NCBI GenBank assembly: GCA_937951615.1
Contig: CALFBH010000045.1
Coordinates: 1 to 64,000, forward strand
Direction of reading: 5' to 3'
From: an uncultured Saprospiraceae bacterium
Lineage (GTDB): Bacteria; Bacteroidota; Bacteroidia; Chitinophagales; Saprospiraceae
Length of the DNA stretch: 64,000 nucleotides
Shown: positions 1 to 8,498 of the stretch, piece by piece
Layout of the letters: every line of letters begins with the position of its first letter
How positions within the stretch are numbered: the stretch's first letter is position 1
Made by a program: the position numbers and the translations under genes
The notes under the pieces: model-generated
Database searches by the model: none
What the model was told of the DNA's origin: nothing
The model's input: the letters and a program-made list of their open reading frames with translations, nothing else

Positions 1-180
1 GTTATTCGATATTCCTTGTTCGTTATTCCATATTCCACTGGGTTAGTTGAGTTGCGGGTTTTGAGTTTATTCAGTTTATTTTGCGTAGCAAAATCAACTC
101 CCACTAATTACTTAATCAACTCAATAACTCAATTTACTCAATCACCCAATAACTTAATCAACTCAATAACCAAAGTCGTC
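1..180. repeat. Intergenic word-hairpin with palindromic core
   Basis: The spacer downstream of punA is built from short recurring words. The left arm (about 40-78) repeats GTTGAGTTG/GAGTTT. A perfect core palindrome, TTTTGCGTAGCAAAA, lies at 79-93. The right arm (94-175) repeats AATCAACTCAATAACTC, complementary in kind to the left arm. Positions 4-37 carry a second word family (TATTCGATATTCC). The right arm runs into the last ten codons of punA. The arms could pair into a long imperfect hairpin, but no function is known. Confidence 0.7.
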
Positions 181-959
181 ATATTCGGTTCGGCTTTCCT
201 CACCACTTTTAGTACATCCTCTATCGTCGTGGCTTTGATATTTTCAATTGGATAACATTGATTCGATACCACAGAAAGTACAAAAACGGGCAATCCAGCA
301 TGTCGGGCAACCAGCACTTCCGGGACTGTGGACATGCCGACAATATCGCCTCCGATGCGGTGCAGATACTCGTATTCTGCGGGGGTTTCCAAATTGGGTC
401 CTTGCAAACCTACATACACGCCTGTATGTGCGCAGATTTTGTGTTGTGCGGCAATAGCCATCGCTTTTTCATTCAAATCCTGATCATAAGTATGCAGCAT
501 ATCTGGAAAACGTGGTCCCAATCGTTCATCATTTTCACCACGCAATGGATTTTCCGGTTGCAGGTTGATGTGGTCTTTGACAAAAACAATATCGCCAGCC
601 CTTATGTCGGCATTGGTACTGCCAGATGCATTGGAAATAAATAATCGCTGAATGCCCAATGCTTTTAAAACCCTTACCGGAAAGGTCACTTCCTTCATGG
701 AATAGCCTTCATAATAATGAAATCGCCCTGCCATCGCCACGACCTGCCGACCAGCCAGTTCTCCAAAAACCAATTTACCTTGATGGCTTTCTACCGTAGC
801 AACCGGAAAATGCGGAATGTCTTTATAATCGATCTCCGTTTCAATCCTCATTTTACTGACCAGATTGCCCAATCCTGTGCCGAGAATGATGCCGTATTCG
901 GGCTGTTTCTTGGTCTGTTCCTCGATGTATGTTTTGGCTTCTTGTATCTTGTTGTACAT
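138..959 (-). CDS. punA: Purine-nucleoside phosphorylase
   Basis: This 273-residue protein is the usual length for the trimeric PNP family, which cleaves purine (deoxy)nucleosides with phosphate for purine salvage in the cytosol. Visible motifs are GTGLGNLV near residue 27 (phosphate loop), ESHQGKL near 57, AGRFHYYEGY near 76, SNASGS near 110, GPNLETPAEY near 188 and GMSTVPEV near 208, followed by SNQC, where the family carries the base-contacting Asn. It lies directly downstream of lpxK on the same strand, a pairing I recall from other Bacteroidota. The last residues (VIELIKLLGD) are encoded by the intergenic word repeat that follows the gene, so the native C terminus may have been remodelled. 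The N-terminal ATG is immediately preceded by another word array. Confidence 0.95.
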   Translation of the reverse strand: MYNKIQEAKTYIEEQTKKQPEYGIILGTGLGNLVSKMRIETEIDYKDIPHFPVATVESHQGKLVFGELAGRQVVAMAGRFHYYEGYSMKEVTFPVRVLKALGIQRLFISNASGSTNADIRAGDIVFVKDHINLQPENPLRGENDERLGPRFPDMLHTYDQDLNEKAMAIAAQHKICAHTGVYVGLQGPNLETPAEYEYLHRIGGDIVGMSTVPEVLVARHAGLPVFVLSVVSNQCYPIENIKATTIEDVLKVVRKAEPNMTTLVIELIKLLGD

Positions 960-1012
960 GCTTGAGTTGTTGAGTTGCGGGTTGCGAGTTTAGCGAGTTG
1001 TTGTTCATTCAA
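960..1012. repeat. Single-arm word array between lpxK and punA
   Basis: The lpxK-punA spacer is filled by GAGTTG, GTTGCGGGTT and GCGAGTTTAGCGAG words. They match the left arm of the array at the other end of punA, so punA is flanked on both sides by the same word family. No complementary right arm is seen here. Confidence 0.6.
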
Positions 1013-1017
1013 CCAAA

Positions 1018-2085
1018 TTACACCTTAAAGTTGAGTAAAAAATCCTTCACTTCAGTATCAAACTTCTCCTGTTCGTCAAATAAAAATTTCACCCTTATGG
1101 GCAATACATAAATCTGCAATTGATGTTCTATCAGATAATCCCGATGTAAGTCCAGTCGCAAAGCATCTTTTTCTGTGGTAATGATAATTTTATTGTCAGA
1201 CTGAATATCCTCATAAGACTTTCTGATTCTGCCAATATCTGGTTTTTCAAACAAATGATGATCGCCAAAAGTCAGGGTGGTCAGTGAGCGGGCAAGTGGG
1301 CGCAGATAAGCCTCCAAATATTGCGGACGGGCAATACCACAGAGCATCAGCACATCATGGCTGCCATCCAGTTCGAGGCTTTGTTGTCCGTCAAATAAAT
1401 TATAAGGCGTAAAATATTCATAACAGGAAAAATAAACCTGCTGGTACTGATAAGGCTGCAATTCCTGCAAAAATTGTTGTCGGTCGGCTTCCGTCAGGTC
1501 AGGCGGACATTTGGAAGCAATTAGAATATTGGCCCGCTTATAAGCCGTGCGCCATTCCCGCAATCGCCCCGAAGGCACCAGGTAATCTGTCATAAATGGA
1601 AATTCATATTCCGTCAGCAGGATATTAAAACCTGTGCGCAAAGAGCGGTGTTGATAGCCATCATCCAGCACAATCGCCTGCAAATCGGGCTGAATCATCA
1701 GCATTTGTGGGACAGCCATGGTGCGTTCCTCGGCTACCGACACCATGACGCCTGGATATTTTCTTTTGAATTGTAACGGTTCATCGCCCACCTTATCGGC
1801 AGTATCCTGCGGATGTACCAGTCGGAAGCCGCTCGTCTTGCGTCCATAGCCCCGACTCAGTATTCCGATTTTGATATATTCCCTCAATAAAACAATGAGG
1901 TATTCAGTATGTGGGGTCTTTCCCGAACCACCAACCGTGAGGTTGCCTACACAAATAATAGGCATGTCAAAACGCACACTTTTCAGCAGTTCTACCCGAT
2001 ATAAAAAATTGCGCAGGCTGACGCCTAAGCCGTAAAGCATAGAAATAGGGGCGAAGATTAGGCGTGTTATTGGATCGTTTTGCAA
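1018..2085 (-). CDS. lpxK: Tetraacyldisaccharide 4'-kinase (lipid A synthesis)
   Basis: LpxK phosphorylates the 4' position of the lipid A disaccharide at the inner face of the inner membrane. The 355-residue length fits the family. The N terminus has a hydrophobic stretch (about residues 5-27). It is followed by the P-loop NLTVGGSGKTPHTEYLI near 48, the ILSRGYGRK motif near 75, DEPLQF near 101 and VLDDGYQHR near 139, all typical LpxK landmarks. The gene is transcribed toward punA with a short spacer and the two probably form one unit. Its upstream spacer carries a copy of a dispersed 75-bp repeat. Identification is firm from motif order. Confidence 0.95.
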   Translation of the reverse strand: MQNDPITRLIFAPISMLYGLGVSLRNFLYRVELLKSVRFDMPIICVGNLTVGGSGKTPHTEYLIVLLREYIKIGILSRGYGRKTSGFRLVHPQDTADKVGDEPLQFKRKYPGVMVSVAEERTMAVPQMLMIQPDLQAIVLDDGYQHRSLRTGFNILLTEYEFPFMTDYLVPSGRLREWRTAYKRANILIASKCPPDLTEADRQQFLQELQPYQYQQVYFSCYEYFTPYNLFDGQQSLELDGSHDVLMLCGIARPQYLEAYLRPLARSLTTLTFGDHHLFEKPDIGRIRKSYEDIQSDNKIIITTEKDALRLDLHRDYLIEHQLQIYVLPIRVKFLFDEQEKFDTEVKDFLLNFKV

Positions 2086-2107
2086 ATGATATTGTTTTAA
2101 GAAAATA

Positions 2108-2177
2108 CAAATTCAACCGTCAAATTCAAAAGACTCTTGGCGGTAATGCAATTATCTAAATTGAAAATGGCGTTTAG
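2108..2177 (+). repeat. Dispersed ~75-bp repeat, copy 1 (divergent)
   Basis: This begins CAAATTCAACCGTCAAATTC and ends AAATTGAAAATGGCGTTTAG. Two further copies, at 8379-8454 (same strand) and 22334-22401 (opposite strand), share the same order of blocks. The two ends are imperfect inverted repeats (C-y-AAACG-y-CA...TTC), suggesting a short hairpin or MITE-like unit. It occupies the spacer upstream of lpxK. Confidence 0.65.
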
Positions 2178-2192
2178 AGTAGAGGCATTAAA

Positions 2193-3104
2193 TTATTTCC
2201 CTCTCCTCTTTTTAACCCTTCCATTCACGAGAATAAATCGGTACAAGGCATTCTCTTTTTTAATGTGGTTTTTAAATTCTTCTGTACTATATCCCAATAT
2301 AGCGCATTTGCCAGAATTATTAGCTAAATATAATTGATGAGGATATACTACAATATTTAGGTCGAGGAAATTCATAGTATATATGTTTTCTTCTTTTTCT
2401 TTGAGCTGTTCCACGGCAGCTAAAAATTCTTTTTTAAATGCCTTTTTTCCATATTCTTTAACACACACATCCCACAGCATTTTTATAAATCCGGGATAAT
2501 TACCTGTATAATAAGAGGCAAGCATGGAAGATATACCAAATTCTATAGCCTCTTTTTTCCGTTCCAAAGCCATGAGGGTTTTAAACTCATATTTTATGAG
2601 CATGATATCATGTTTGTACAAATTAGTACAACTCCCCGGAAATCCATAATAAGGATATTCCGTAGCAGACCTTCTCAGATACTCCAAAGCCAACTCTTTA
2701 TTCTCTTCATATTCCAGGCTCCAGAGTCTCATCAAGGCTTTGTGCTTAAAATTAGTCATAGGATCCATCAAACTTCCTGTATCCAAGGAGTCTTCCACAG
2801 GAGCGTCCAAAATTTTATGCATCCATAATTTTGCATTTTCAACATCCCAATTATAGTAATATATGGAAGAGGCATTTTCCATAGCTATCTGCGTATAAGG
2901 ATTAATATTTCCTTTATCAATCTCCAGAGATAACTCCGTAAATAATACCAACGCAGAATCAACTTGTTCTTCGTTATATAATCTTTCCGCTAAATAAAAT
3001 TTTGCAGAATCAAGAGAGGTATTTTGTCCATTGACAATAATAAAACCGAATAGCATAGCAAATGTTAGCAAGGTCTTTATTGCGATATTGTATTTGAATA
3101 ACAT
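2193..3104 (-). CDS. Secreted helical-repeat protein of unknown function
   Basis: A 303-residue protein with an N-terminal hydrophobic segment (residues 8-26) ending in VNGQ, a likely signal peptidase I site. The remainder is helical, with short units resembling TPRs: AKFYLAERLYNEEQVDSALV near 34, ALEYLRRSATEYP near 138 and an ALERKKEAIEFG unit near 180. The C-terminal 50 residues contain a beta-rich stretch (LDLNIVVYPHQLYL). I do not recognise a named family. It stands alone, convergent with nothing on its 3' side except lpxK upstream DNA, and is divergent from phoH. Its role is unknown; a periplasmic scaffold is possible. Confidence 0.75.
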   Translation of the reverse strand: MLFKYNIAIKTLLTFAMLFGFIIVNGQNTSLDSAKFYLAERLYNEEQVDSALVLFTELSLEIDKGNINPYTQIAMENASSIYYYNWDVENAKLWMHKILDAPVEDSLDTGSLMDPMTNFKHKALMRLWSLEYEENKELALEYLRRSATEYPYYGFPGSCTNLYKHDIMLIKYEFKTLMALERKKEAIEFGISSMLASYYTGNYPGFIKMLWDVCVKEYGKKAFKKEFLAAVEQLKEKEENIYTMNFLDLNIVVYPHQLYLANNSGKCAILGYSTEEFKNHIKKENALYRFILVNGRVKKRRGK

Positions 3105-3275
3105 AGGAGGTACTTATGTTTATGGTTAATGTTTTAGGAACTTTCTACTTTAATTCCACGTTAATTGCTCTATTACACCATACATGCTAATCATAAAAGT
3201 AGTAACTTTACTTAAACATACCCCCTTAATCCAAAGTTTAAACATATTTACATCAACAAAATTACGAGGCTGAAT

Positions 3276-4307
3276 TTGAGCGAGATTGTATTAACCATTG
3301 ACGGCGTAGCACTAGTAGATTTCTACGGACAAAACGACGCCAACCTCAATTTAATTAGAAAGGCTTTCCCCGAAGTGAAGATTACTTCCCGTGGAAACAA
3401 GGTAAAACTATCAGGCGATAAAGCCAATACCCAAGCCTGTAAATCCAAACTGGAAAAAATGCTGCGGCTACTCAAGGAACAGGACAATTTGCCTGGCCCT
3501 GATGTGCTTGACATTTTGGGCGGTGGCGACCCGCAGGATTATCGAGTCAGCAAAAAAGAGAATGGGAATATCATTGTCTATGGTCGCAGTGGAAATCCTA
3601 TCAAGCCCAAAACCATCAACCAGAAAAAACTGGTGGAAACTTCGGAGGCTTGCGACATTGTTTTTGCGATTGGCCCGGCAGGTACCGGAAAAACCTATAC
3701 TGCGGTAGCACTTGCAGTGCGAGCTTTGAAAAATAAGCTGGTTAAAAAAATTGTTTTGACCCGTCCGGCAGTAGAAGCAGGTGAGCGACTGGGTTTTTTG
3801 CCTGGTGATTTGAAAGATAAAGTCGATCCCTACCTTCGTCCTTTATATGATGCGCTGGATGACATGATTCCAGCTGAAAAATTGGTGCAGTTTATGCAAA
3901 CCAATGTTATCGAAATTGCACCGCTGGCCTTCATGCGTGGACGTACCCTCGATAATGCTTTTATTATTCTGGACGAAGCACAAAATGCGACTTCCGTTCA
4001 ACTCAAAATGTTCCTAACTCGTATAGGTCCTTCCGCTAAATGTATCATTACAGGTGACTTAACGCAGATTGATTTGCCCCGCAATCAAACTTCTGGTTTG
4101 TATCGCAGTCTTCAAAAACTTAGTAAAATTGAAGGCATCGGTAGCGTTTTTCTAACAGAAGAAGATGTTGTTCGCCATCGACTGGTAAAAGCTATTATTC
4201 GCGCCTATAACGAAATGAATGAAGAAGACAAAGAAGCACGGGAAGCTGCTCAAAGGCAAAGGGAAATAAAACAAGCAATGAGTAAAGCAGCAAAGGAAGA
4301 AAATTAA
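3276..4307 (+). CDS. phoH: PhoH-family ATPase
   Basis: A 343-residue PhoH-like P-loop ATPase, probably RNA-associated. The N-terminal ~100 residues look like the KH-type domain of PhoH/YbeZ proteins. The ATPase core follows, with Walker A GPAGTGKTYTA near 133, a LTRPAVEAGERLGFLPGD block near 161, Walker B FIILDEAQNAT near 230 and ITGDLTQIDLP near 258, where family members sense nucleotide. The C terminus is charged and helical. The start is a TTG at 3276, chosen because it gives the expected MSEIVLTIDG N terminus and no in-frame ATG precedes the domain. Family members act in RNA metabolism, often with YbeY; the exact role here is not evident. Confidence 0.93.
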   Translation: MSEIVLTIDGVALVDFYGQNDANLNLIRKAFPEVKITSRGNKVKLSGDKANTQACKSKLEKMLRLLKEQDNLPGPDVLDILGGGDPQDYRVSKKENGNIIVYGRSGNPIKPKTINQKKLVETSEACDIVFAIGPAGTGKTYTAVALAVRALKNKLVKKIVLTRPAVEAGERLGFLPGDLKDKVDPYLRPLYDALDDMIPAEKLVQFMQTNVIEIAPLAFMRGRTLDNAFIILDEAQNATSVQLKMFLTRIGPSAKCIITGDLTQIDLPRNQTSGLYRSLQKLSKIEGIGSVFLTEEDVVRHRLVKAIIRAYNEMNEEDKEAREAAQRQREIKQAMSKAAKEEN

Positions 4308-4417
4308 GTATTTTTTAACTGTCACTTTTTGGTAAAAAAATAAACGGTTTTTAAGGGGAATCGTTAGTTCTACCTGTAAGCCTGCAACAATAACTTATAG
4401 AAATAATCCTACTTTTT

Positions 4418-4448
4418 TTTGAAAAGGGAATGAATTAGTGTACATTTA
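4418..4448 (+). promoter_or_regulatory. Bacteroidota-type promoter upstream of HU gene
   Basis: TTTG at 4418-4421, exactly 19 nt, then TACATTTA at 4441-4448. This matches the TTTG-N19-TAnnTTTG consensus of the primary sigma factor of Bacteroidota except for the last base. Transcription would begin near 4455, about 345 nt before the next start codon. Confidence 0.6.
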
Positions 4449-4799
4449 CAATAAGTTATTTTTAACAAACAAATAACAAACCTATATTGATTTGCTAATG
4501 AGCATCTTACACTCAAAATCTCCATCATCAGTTACTTAGTATGTCCTCTAAAATATAGGTACTTTTAGCACATAATCGGATAAAAAATCCATCCTTTTTA
4601 AGATTCATACAAAAAATACAACTCCAAGTGTTATTGTATAAATCTTAAATTACCATACATATAAAACATTGGATTTAAGTATATCTATGAAAATAAATGT
4701 TTGCTTTTATTTTTTTTATTCAAATAAAAATGCCGACATTTGTCACATCTCTACGCACACATTAATTATTCTATAACTAACTAAAAACCATGCTTTAGG
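4449..4799 (+). other. Long untranslated leader or unassigned RNA region
   Basis: About 350 nt between the promoter and the HU start codon have no ORF of note. The stretch is very AT-rich. I see no clear terminator, riboswitch or known RNA fold. It is either a long 5' leader or hosts a small RNA; the sequence does not decide. Confidence 0.4.
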
Positions 4800-5105
4800 A
4801 TGAGAAAGGCAGATTTAGTAAACAAGATTGCAGACAAAACAGGAATTGCTAAGGTAGATGTATTAGTAACTCTTGAAGCATTTTTCAAAGAAGTGAAAGA
4901 ATCTCTGGCAGACGGTGAAAATGTCTATGTCAGAGGCTTCGGAAGTTTCATCGTTAAACGCCGCGCCAAGAAAATTGGTCGCCACATTAAGAAGAACCAA
5001 GCCATTGAAATACCGGAACATTTTATTCCGGCATTCAAACCGGCTAAAATCTTTACAGAACAAGTAAAGACCAATGTGACTAACGCTACCATACTTAAAG
5101 ATTAA
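4800..5105 (+). CDS. HU/IHF-family DNA-binding protein
   Basis: A 101-residue nucleoid-type protein. The N-terminal helical dimer region begins MRKADLVNKIADKTG and the DNA-gripping arm segment contains VRGFGSFIVKRRAKKIGR near residues 43-60. Length and motif order match HU/IHF proteins, which bend DNA as dimers. The KNQAIEIPEHFIPAFKPAK block near 64-82 corresponds to the arm tip and return strand. It is followed after 15 bp by a TPR lipoprotein gene and then a small basic protein and RNase G, an arrangement I recall as conserved in Bacteroidota. Whether it is HU or IHF-like in sequence preference cannot be told. Confidence 0.92.
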   Translation: MRKADLVNKIADKTGIAKVDVLVTLEAFFKEVKESLADGENVYVRGFGSFIVKRRAKKIGRHIKKNQAIEIPEHFIPAFKPAKIFTEQVKTNVTNATILKD

Positions 5106-5120
5106 TTCTTTTATTGTCAA

Positions 5121-5939
5121 ATGTCTAAATTCCAGTTAAGTGTTCTCCTATTGGCTTTTCTTTTGATTGCTGTGTTATATAGCTGTCCTACAAGACCGCC
5201 TGAACGCACAAAAATTGATGAAAACAGACAGGAACAAGCAACTGCGATAGACTTGGATAAGCTGCTTTTGCGTGCACAAAACATGTACTCGCAGGAGCAG
5301 CTTTCTCCTATTTTGGCACTAGAGCAACAGCTTAATGCTGAACAAGTCCCCGAACAACAAGCTCAAATCGTTAAAAACATTTCTAGTGCCTGGAATACAG
5401 TCGGCGATTTCGCGCTCGGCGGTGTATATGCCGAACAAGTAACAAGTATCGCTCAATCCGATTCCGCTTTTTCTATTGCTGGTACGACCTATTTTTCCTG
5501 CTTCAAACGCGACCGCGATTCGCTGGTTCGCCGTTTTTGCATGGACAAAGCCATTCAATCCTTTGAAAGTGCCATTTCACTTGCTCCCGAAGATCCTGTA
5601 CATTCCGTCAATCTAGGACTTTGTTATGTAGAAGGTGGTGCACAGCCTATGAAAGGGATTCTGATTATTCGCGACATTGCCGAAAAATATCCTGACAACG
5701 TGCTTGCAGGACTGACATTAGGGCGCTTGTCTTTGCGAACTGGGCAATACGAGAAAGCTATTCAGCGATTGGACAATATCCTAAAAAACAATCCAAACAA
5801 CCCAGATGCCCATTATTGGTTGGGACTCACCTACCAGGCCATGAATAATAGCCCCCAGATGACCTTCCATTTCAAGAAGTTTTTATCGCTTTCAGACGAC
5901 TCTGTCAGAAAGAATAATGTAAAAGCTATACTTCAATAA
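5121..5939 (+). CDS. TPR-repeat lipoprotein
   Basis: A 272-residue protein. A hydrophobic N terminus (residues 5-21) ends in LYSC, a plausible lipobox, so lipid anchoring at Cys22 is likely. The remainder is TPR: a unit near 147-180 (AIQSFESAISLAPEDPVHSVNLGLCYVEGG), one near 195-225 (LAGLTLGRLSLRTGQYEKAIQRL) and one near 230-258 (NNPNNPDAHYWLGLTYQAMN). TPR lipoproteins act as periplasmic or membrane-associated scaffolds. It sits 15 bp after the HU gene and is probably co-transcribed with it. The function of this conserved neighbour of RNase G is unknown. Confidence 0.85.
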   Translation: MSKFQLSVLLLAFLLIAVLYSCPTRPPERTKIDENRQEQATAIDLDKLLLRAQNMYSQEQLSPILALEQQLNAEQVPEQQAQIVKNISSAWNTVGDFALGGVYAEQVTSIAQSDSAFSIAGTTYFSCFKRDRDSLVRRFCMDKAIQSFESAISLAPEDPVHSVNLGLCYVEGGAQPMKGILIIRDIAEKYPDNVLAGLTLGRLSLRTGQYEKAIQRLDNILKNNPNNPDAHYWLGLTYQAMNNSPQMTFHFKKFLSLSDDSVRKNNVKAILQ

Positions 5940-5983
5940 TGACTTTCTTTTAAGAAGACCAGTAGTTATTCCAGATAAATCAC

Positions 5984-5991
5984 TATCTTTG
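5984..5991 (+). promoter_or_regulatory. -7 element for the small basic protein gene
   Basis: TATCTTTG matches the TAnnTTTG -7 consensus of Bacteroidota and lies 63 nt upstream of the start at 6054. No exact -33 TTTG is seen 19-20 nt upstream, so this is a partial match. Confidence 0.45.
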
Positions 5992-6053
5992 CGCTCCGCT
6001 TGTTACAGCAGGTGGAATAAACACGATTTAAGAACTTATTCAAATATATATTT

Positions 6054-6146
6054 ATGCCTTGCGGAAAAAAACGTAAACGTCATAAGATTGCGACGCACAA
6101 AAGAAAAAAACGTCTTCGCAAAAATAGACACAAGAAGAAGAAATAA
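6054..6146 (+). CDS. AURKAIP1/COX24-domain small basic ribosomal protein
   Basis: A 30-residue protein starting MPCGKKRKRHKIATHKRKK and ending RKNRHKKKK, almost entirely Lys/Arg/His. It matches the very short AURKAIP1/COX24-domain proteins of Bacteroidota, related to mitochondrial mS38 and actinobacterial bS22, which sit at the decoding side of the small ribosomal subunit. It has its own -7 promoter element upstream and lies between the HU-TPR pair and RNase G. The start is the only ATG, and the whole reading frame is basic, leaving little room for an alternative call. Confidence 0.85.
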   Translation: MPCGKKRKRHKIATHKRKKRLRKNRHKKKK

Positions 6147-6194
6147 TTACTGAATTGCCTGAATATGAGATGATTCGGATTAATATTCTGTATC

Positions 6195-6510
6195 TCATAT
6201 TTGGGCAATCCAGCTTACATAAGCATTGGTATTCTTCCCATACATCATCCGTTTGTAACCTAGCGTAGAGTAAGCCCGTATATACTCTATAGCATGATGA
6301 ATGAAAAGATTATGGTGCCTTGTATTTCAAACTACAAGACAAGCAAACAGTAACATCAGTAGCTTGACAAGAATTTTGACCCCTATTTTGCCGAAAAGTA
6401 TATTTCGGATGAAAAGAATTTTAATGCTGAAGCATATTAACTGATCCCAATCAGGATTTACTTTTTCTCTCCCATTTATTCTTCTAAGCCACCCTATACT
6501 GTTTCTCATT
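6195..6510 (-). pseudogene. Decayed minus-strand coding remnant, possibly IS3-type transposase
   Basis: This 600-bp spacer has no intact gene. On the minus strand, an open stretch with no start ends at 6195 and reads HHAIEYIRAYSTLGYKRMMYG near its middle. The EYI...STLGYK pattern resembles the C terminus of IS3-family OrfB (EYI...HSTLGYK) with an internal deletion. An overlapping frame to 6509 encodes another fragment ending FACLVV. No terminal inverted repeats were found. The assignment is weak, and ordinary non-coding DNA is the alternative. Confidence 0.3.
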
Positions 6511-6763
6511 CATCTTGTAGTCTTTACCGGTAAATATCATGATCTATCCGTAGTGAATCGCGCTCACAGATGGCTTAGTCGTGCTATACCGGCTGTTGTA
6601 TTGGCTTATGCCAATGGGAAATTTGGGTAAAAAGCCTATTCAAATGCTTTCTATCCAGGCAAATTGCTCCTTGCAGTTTTATTTCCTATATAGAACCAAA
6701 GGGTTTCCTGTGTTTTAGTTTATATAAAACTAAGCAGGCTTACCCTTACAAACATAGGATGTT

Positions 6764-8314
6764 TTGGAAAAAGAATTAATTATCAACTCAACGCCAACTG
6801 AAGTTGAAATAGCCCTGTTGGAAAACAAAAAACTGGCAGAACTACACAAGCAAAAAACGAATAGTAATTTTACTGTCGGCGATATTTTCCTCGGCAAAGT
6901 CAGAAAACTTATTCCTGGACTCAATGCCGCATTTGTAGATATTGGCTATAAAAAAGATGCCTTTCTGCACTATACAGATTTAGGTCCGAAATTGCGTTCA
7001 CTCAATAAATTCACGAATGGTGCAGTATCTGGCGGTATGTCGGAACACTTACTCGACAATTTCAAAATTGAGCCAGAAATCATCAAAACTGGAAAGATTG
7101 ACCAGGTACTCGACAAGCGGCAGTCTGTATTGGTACAAATACTAAAAGAACCCATTTCAACAAAAGGTCCTCGTCTCAGTTGTGAGGTAACTATTCCTGG
7201 CCGGTATGTGGTGCTGACTCCTTTCAATAATGTGGTGGCTGTTTCCAAAAAAATATCAACGACAGAAGAACGTAAACGCTTGCAACGACTGGTGGAAAGT
7301 ATTCGCCCAAAAAATTTCGGCGTCATCGTAAGAACAGCTTCTGAAGGTAAAGGTGTTGCAGATTTGCATGAAGAAATTTTGGGACTGATTATAAAATGGG
7401 AGCAAATTCACAGCCAGCTCCATCAGGCAAAAGCACCCAAAAAATTACTGAGTGAACTGGACAAAACCTCCAGTATTTTGCGCGACACACTGACCGAAAA
7501 ATTCAACAAAATTGTCATTAATGATAAAGAATTGCTGGTCAATGTGAAGTCGCACCTCAAGCAAATAGCACCAGACATGGTGGGTATTGTCAATTATCAC
7601 GGGGCAAAAAAACCGATTTTTGACCAATACGGCGTAACGAGACAAATCAAATCTTCTTTTGGCAAAACGGCTACTATGGCAAGCGGGGCATACCTCGTTA
7701 TAGAGCACACAGAAGCCATGCACGTTATTGATGTCAATAGCGGACATAAAATCAGCAATGCCTCTGACCAGGAAAGCAATGCCATATCCGTTAATCTCGA
7801 ATCCGCCCATGAAATCGCCCGCCAACTCAGACTACGTGATATTGGTGGTATTATCATTATCGACTTCATCGATGTAAAAAAACAGGACAATAAAAAACTG
7901 TTGTATCAGAGGATGAAGGATTATATGAGAAAGGACAGTGCTCAGCACACCATATTGCCGCTCAGTAAATTCGGGCTGATGCAAATCACCCGCCAGCGGG
8001 TAAAGCCAGAACTCAATATTTCTACAACAGAAAAATGTCCAACTTGTAATGGTACGGGTAAAACAGCTCCAGCTATTCTCGTGACCGATAAAATTGATAA
8101 TGATATTAAATCAATTATAGAATCGATTGTTCCTGCAAAACTGACACTTGATGTTCATCCTTTTGTTCATGCTTTTTTGAAAAGAGGATTCCCCAGTCAG
8201 CAATGGAAATGGTATAGAGAGCATAAAAAATGGATTAAAGTCAAAAGCAACAGCAATCTTGCTATGCTGGAATACCACTTTTATGACGAGCATAATGATG
8301 AAATCCGACAGTAA
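6764..8314 (+). CDS. rng: Ribonuclease E/G family endoribonuclease
   Basis: A 516-residue RNase G-type enzyme that cleaves single-stranded RNA in rRNA maturation and mRNA decay. The N-terminal S1 domain (about 37-125) contains GDIFLGKVRKLIPGLNAAFVDIGYKKDAFLHY. The catalytic DNase I-like part includes YLVIEHTEAMHVIDVNSGH near 310-328, with the Mg-binding Asp, and IIIIDFIDVKK near 365. A Zn-link CPTCNGTG occurs near 427. It lacks the long RNase E scaffold tail, so it is rng-like. The start is TTG at 6764; no ATG gives a better N terminus. It closes the conserved HU-TPR-COX24-rng neighbourhood. Confidence 0.95.
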   Translation: MEKELIINSTPTEVEIALLENKKLAELHKQKTNSNFTVGDIFLGKVRKLIPGLNAAFVDIGYKKDAFLHYTDLGPKLRSLNKFTNGAVSGGMSEHLLDNFKIEPEIIKTGKIDQVLDKRQSVLVQILKEPISTKGPRLSCEVTIPGRYVVLTPFNNVVAVSKKISTTEERKRLQRLVESIRPKNFGVIVRTASEGKGVADLHEEILGLIIKWEQIHSQLHQAKAPKKLLSELDKTSSILRDTLTEKFNKIVINDKELLVNVKSHLKQIAPDMVGIVNYHGAKKPIFDQYGVTRQIKSSFGKTATMASGAYLVIEHTEAMHVIDVNSGHKISNASDQESNAISVNLESAHEIARQLRLRDIGGIIIIDFIDVKKQDNKKLLYQRMKDYMRKDSAQHTILPLSKFGLMQITRQRVKPELNISTTEKCPTCNGTGKTAPAILVTDKIDNDIKSIIESIVPAKLTLDVHPFVHAFLKRGFPSQQWKWYREHKKWIKVKSNSNLAMLEYHFYDEHNDEIRQ

Positions 8315-8378
8315 ATAAAGAGACCGCTTTTCGCTGAGAGAAGAGAGACTTTTAATTTTTACTTCGTAAGTGGAAATA

Positions 8379-8454
8379 CAAATCCAAACGTCAAATTCAA
8401 ATTCAAAAAACTATTGACAATAAGCCAATTAGTCAAATTGAAAGTGGCGTTTAG
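8379..8454 (+). repeat. Dispersed ~75-bp repeat, copy 2
   Basis: CAAATCCAAACGTCAAATTC at the left end and AAATTGAAAGTGGCGTTTAG at the right. It is nearly identical in order and sequence to the reverse complement of 22334-22401, apart from a short insertion (GCCAATTAGT) in the middle. It lies between the convergent ends of rng and the DUF1501 gene. Confidence 0.75.
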
Positions 8455-8498
8455 TTGAGTCCAGGCACTTAAAATTTCTCTTCCCTCGCTTCTAATAT

